DNA of 64,000 nt from assembly GCA_964576925.1 (NCBI GenBank), contig CAZNWJ010000013.1:1-64000 (forward strand), read 5' to 3'. Shown one piece after another: positions 61,647-64,000 of this stretch. The translations under genes and the position numbers were made by a program. A model generated the notes under the pieces. The model searched no databases. It was not told the origin of the DNA and saw only the letters and a program-made list of their open reading frames with translations. The stretch's first letter is position 1. Each line of letters opens with the position of its first letter. The stretch comes from JADJGC01 sp964576925 (lineage in GTDB: Bacteria > Zixibacteria > MSB-5A5 > CAIYYT01).

Positions 61647-63953
61647 CTAACGTTTATCGTTCAGCAGTGACTGCAACTGCGTTTCGAGTTCGGCAATGCG
61701 CTCTTCCAGCGCCGCGTTTTTGCGAATCAGCTCTTTCACTCCCGCCAGCGAGACTCCGGCAACGTCTTTCGCCGACAGATAGCGGTTGTCGATCTGGCCG
61801 GTGGTTTCGTCGATCGAGCCGACATTGAACAGCGCGGCGAAATCCTCCGCCATCGGGCCGATGTGCTTCTCGCTTGTGCCCTTGTAGTTGTAATGGGGAA
61901 GCGAAAGCTGCGAGATCTTGTCGAGTAATTCGCTGCCGCCAATCTCGACGAAGTTCTCTTTGAATTCGCGCGAGGAAGCATCCGTCCAGACACCGGAGGC
62001 GGTAAGTCGCGCACCGTTGCCATCAGTGGTAGTTGTGCCAACGTGGATGGGATGGGACAAGCCGCCATCGTCGGAATCGCGATTGACGCCGAGGCGACCA
62101 GGCTCGGCTGAATTGAAAATCATAGCCCGGTAACTCGTGCGGCTCACAACGGTGTGGCCAAACACGAGAGAATAGTCAGTGTCCGTGAACAGGGTGCCTT
62201 CGATGACATTGCCGCTTCCGCCCAGAATTGTGCTCCATCCGCCGGCGCAGTCGTTAAACCCTCCGCCTACAACCGTGGCATAAGGTCTGGTTGCGGTGTG
62301 GCTGACGCCACCACCAACAAACGCTCCGGGCCCGCTGGCGCTATGTCCGCTTCCACCGGCAATGGCTGAAAAATTGCCCGTGGCAGTATTGCTCCAACCG
62401 CCGCTGATCACCGAATTGTATCCGGTCACGGTGTTGTTGTTACCGCCACCGATCGTGGACCAGGAGCCACCCAGAGCGATAATGTTGCCGATGCCACCAC
62501 CGATCACTGAGCTGTCGCCGTCAACCTGATTGTTGATACCGCCGACGATGGCAGAGGCATAGCCGGTGACGCGATTGTCGATTCCGCCGGCAATGACTCC
62601 GTTGACGCCTTCAACTACGTTATTGTCTCCGCCGCCGACGAAACCGCCGCCGACCAGCGTCGAGCAGTTTTCGCCCCCGACGACGATGGCATCGAAGCCA
62701 TCGGCAAAGTTGCCGGTACCGCCGCCAATGAAGGAGCGCGTGCCCGCAGTGCGGTTTCCGGTACCGCCGCCAATTGTTGAGTAGGCGCCTTCAGCATCGT
62801 TGTTGCGACCGCCGGCAATTGTCGACCACTGGCCGATAGCGGAATCGCGTTCGCCGCCGCCGACTGTGGAGTAGAGCGACGCGGTGTAATTCAACCAGCC
62901 GCCGCCGATGTGGGACATGCCGCCGGTCGCTTGGTTTTCGCGGCCGCCGCCGATGAACGAACGTTCCCCGGAGGCCGAATTGAACAGACCGCCGAGAACT
63001 GCACTGTGTGCGCCGCTCGTACTGTTCGAATCGCCGCCGCCAATGACGCTGTAATCGCCGATGGCGTAGTTCTGCGAACCACCCAGGATCGCTGCGGCCG
63101 CTCCGCCGCTGCGATTAAATCGCCCGCCAGCGATTACGCTGCTGTCACCCTCGACCAGATTTCCTCGTCCACCGCCGATCGCGCCATAGGACTGGAGCAC
63201 GAAATTGTTAATGCCGCCGCCGACGAAGGAAAACGGGGCGTTCGCATCGATCCAGTTTCCAATTCCGCCGGCAATGGCCGAGCCGCCGCCGAAGATGCGG
63301 TTCTGGTCGCCGCTGCCAATGAACGAGTAAGATGCCGGCGCATCGATGAGCTGCTGAAAGCCGCCGGCGATGTGGCTGTACTCGCTGAGGACCTGATTGT
63401 CTGTTCCGCCGGTAATTGAGCTGTAATTGCCGTCGAGTTGTTGATTGGCGCCGAAGAGTACGGCGTTAGTTCCCGCGATCGATCCGGTACCTACCTGCAG
63501 ACGCGAATCGAGAAAGAGGTCGCCGGCCACGCTGCCGCCCGTTGCTCCATCGACTGTACCGACCCGCTGGGCGAAGGCGACACTGGCGATGCGTTGCCGC
63601 GGCGTCAACTCAGGATCGGCGCCGACCTGGATCGAGAGATAGCGGTCCGGAGTCGAGAAGACATTGGGACCCAGAGGCGTGATTGTTCCCAACAGGACAG
63701 AGAACAAACCGTTGGTCACGGTGACGGGATTCTGCGTCTCCGACCAGATCAAAGCGCCACCCACGGGAGCATCGTATAACCGAAACGTGAGTGAGTAGGC
63801 GCCGGAGAGGGCGTTCCCGCCTGAGTCGGTAGCGCGACCCTGGAAATTGGTCAGGGAAGGCACGGCAGCCAAGGACGGGGTCGCAGCCAGTACCGGGACG
63901 AGTGCGAGGAATCTCAGGCAGCGGAACCACGTGTGAGCAAGGGTCGATTGCAT
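61647..63953 (-). CDS. YadA-like repeat protein with S74 chaperone
   Basis: 768 residues from the ATG at 63953 (GGAG 10 bases upstream). Signal peptide, then the N-domain with FQGRATDSGGNA, then about 25 short repeats of the pattern GGG-x-x-N-x (IGGGDSNS, LGGLFNS, IGGGRENQ), typical of left-handed beta-roll head domains of YadA-type trimeric proteins. Next comes a Peptidase_S74-type intramolecular chaperone (SSREFKENFVEIGG, PMAEDFAALF) and a C-terminal coiled coil. Probably a trimeric fibre. The coiled coil is preceded by the chaperone, as in phage tail fibres. Confidence 0.8.
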   Translation of the reverse strand: MQSTLAHTWFRCLRFLALVPVLAATPSLAAVPSLTNFQGRATDSGGNALSGAYSLTFRLYDAPVGGALIWSETQNPVTVTNGLFSVLLGTITPLGPNVFSTPDRYLSIQVGADPELTPRQRIASVAFAQRVGTVDGATGGSVAGDLFLDSRLQVGTGSIAGTNAVLFGANQQLDGNYSSITGGTDNQVLSEYSHIAGGFQQLIDAPASYSFIGSGDQNRIFGGGSAIAGGIGNWIDANAPFSFVGGGINNFVLQSYGAIGGGRGNLVEGDSSVIAGGRFNRSGGAAAAILGGSQNYAIGDYSVIGGGDSNSTSGAHSAVLGGLFNSASGERSFIGGGRENQATGGMSHIGGGWLNYTASLYSTVGGGERDSAIGQWSTIAGGRNNDAEGAYSTIGGGTGNRTAGTRSFIGGGTGNFADGFDAIVVGGENCSTLVGGGFVGGGDNNVVEGVNGVIAGGIDNRVTGYASAIVGGINNQVDGDSSVIGGGIGNIIALGGSWSTIGGGNNNTVTGYNSVISGGWSNTATGNFSAIAGGSGHSASGPGAFVGGGVSHTATRPYATVVGGGFNDCAGGWSTILGGSGNVIEGTLFTDTDYSLVFGHTVVSRTSYRAMIFNSAEPGRLGVNRDSDDGGLSHPIHVGTTTTDGNGARLTASGVWTDASSREFKENFVEIGGSELLDKISQLSLPHYNYKGTSEKHIGPMAEDFAALFNVGSIDETTGQIDNRYLSAKDVAGVSLAGVKELIRKNAALEERIAELETQLQSLLNDKR

Positions 63954-64000
63954 AGGCGTCATTCTCCGAATGAAAAGTAGTGTGCAGACAAATACTCGAA

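Noticed and set aside
50750..63953. Prophage tail-fibre locus
   Set aside because: All have normal signal peptides and lie in a chromosomal run with no virion gene nearby; only the S74 chaperone is phage-like.

Overview
The window looks like a piece of an uncultivated bacterium of the FCB superphylum, most probably candidate phylum Zixibacteria. This rests on recognition, not on a search. Three secreted proteins end in the two-repeat dockerin-like tail (GDxxxN...ISDxVYLIxYIFxGGPxP) typical of that lineage, and there is a large family of secreted 'YQGRL' proteins. DNA is moderately GC-rich. One run of 100 N (12461-12560) shows a draft assembly. I saw no rRNA, tRNA or CRISPR array.

Layout. 1-684 has no convincing gene. 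685-11309 is a phage head-morphogenesis module (portal, large terminase, probable maturation protease, decoration protein, major capsid protein, fibre-like and connector-like proteins, small zinc ribbon), interrupted by an oppositely oriented PEP-CTERM gene. No integrase, tail-tube, tape-measure, lysis or replication gene is visible. 11533-12075 is a PgsA-like phosphatidyltransferase, followed by a 139-bp tandem repeat array containing the assembly gap. 12967-16708 holds a dockerin-tailed secreted protein, a lipoprotein and a ten-cysteine mini-protein behind a promoter whose spacer is a palindrome. 17283-24534 holds a Ski2-type helicase fused to a winged helix, a Lon-family protease with a wrecked ATPase but intact protease dyad, and two unknown membrane/secreted genes. 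This block is bracketed by three dense clusters of short palindromic repeats.

25861-32599 carries a BACON-like/dockerin secreted protein with a clean terminator, then a signalling pair: a GAF protein with a pseudo-receiver, and an HDOD protein with a histidine-kinase-like helical domain but no ATPase domain. 32710-41083 is methyl-group and sulfur metabolism: two MetE-core proteins (one with all zinc ligands, one without), a homocysteine methyltransferase/MTHFR fusion, leucyl aminopeptidase, a PD40 propeller, a HAD phosphatase and MtnA. 41099-49862, all on the minus strand, is UvrC, an NlpC/P60 lipoprotein, UbiA, and the conserved run cdsA-uppS-frr-pyrH-tsf-rpsB-rpsI-rplM (transcribed from rplM).

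50040-63953 is a minus-strand array of secreted proteins. One is a dockerin-tailed protein. Five are paralogues sharing an N-terminal YQGRL domain, a variable glycine/tyrosine-rich middle and a conserved C-terminal domain. One is a YadA-like/S74-chaperone protein sharing only the N-terminal domain. Between them lie a deletion pseudogene and a small relic. Near-identical blocks shared by neighbours show recent gene conversion or duplication.

Most notable candidates for new biology: the ATP-binding-defective Lon with a basic tail, the helicase/winged-helix fusion with a strong internal ribosome-binding site, the head-only phage module, the converting paralogue array, and the GCGTCAGGTC-bounded repeat family.
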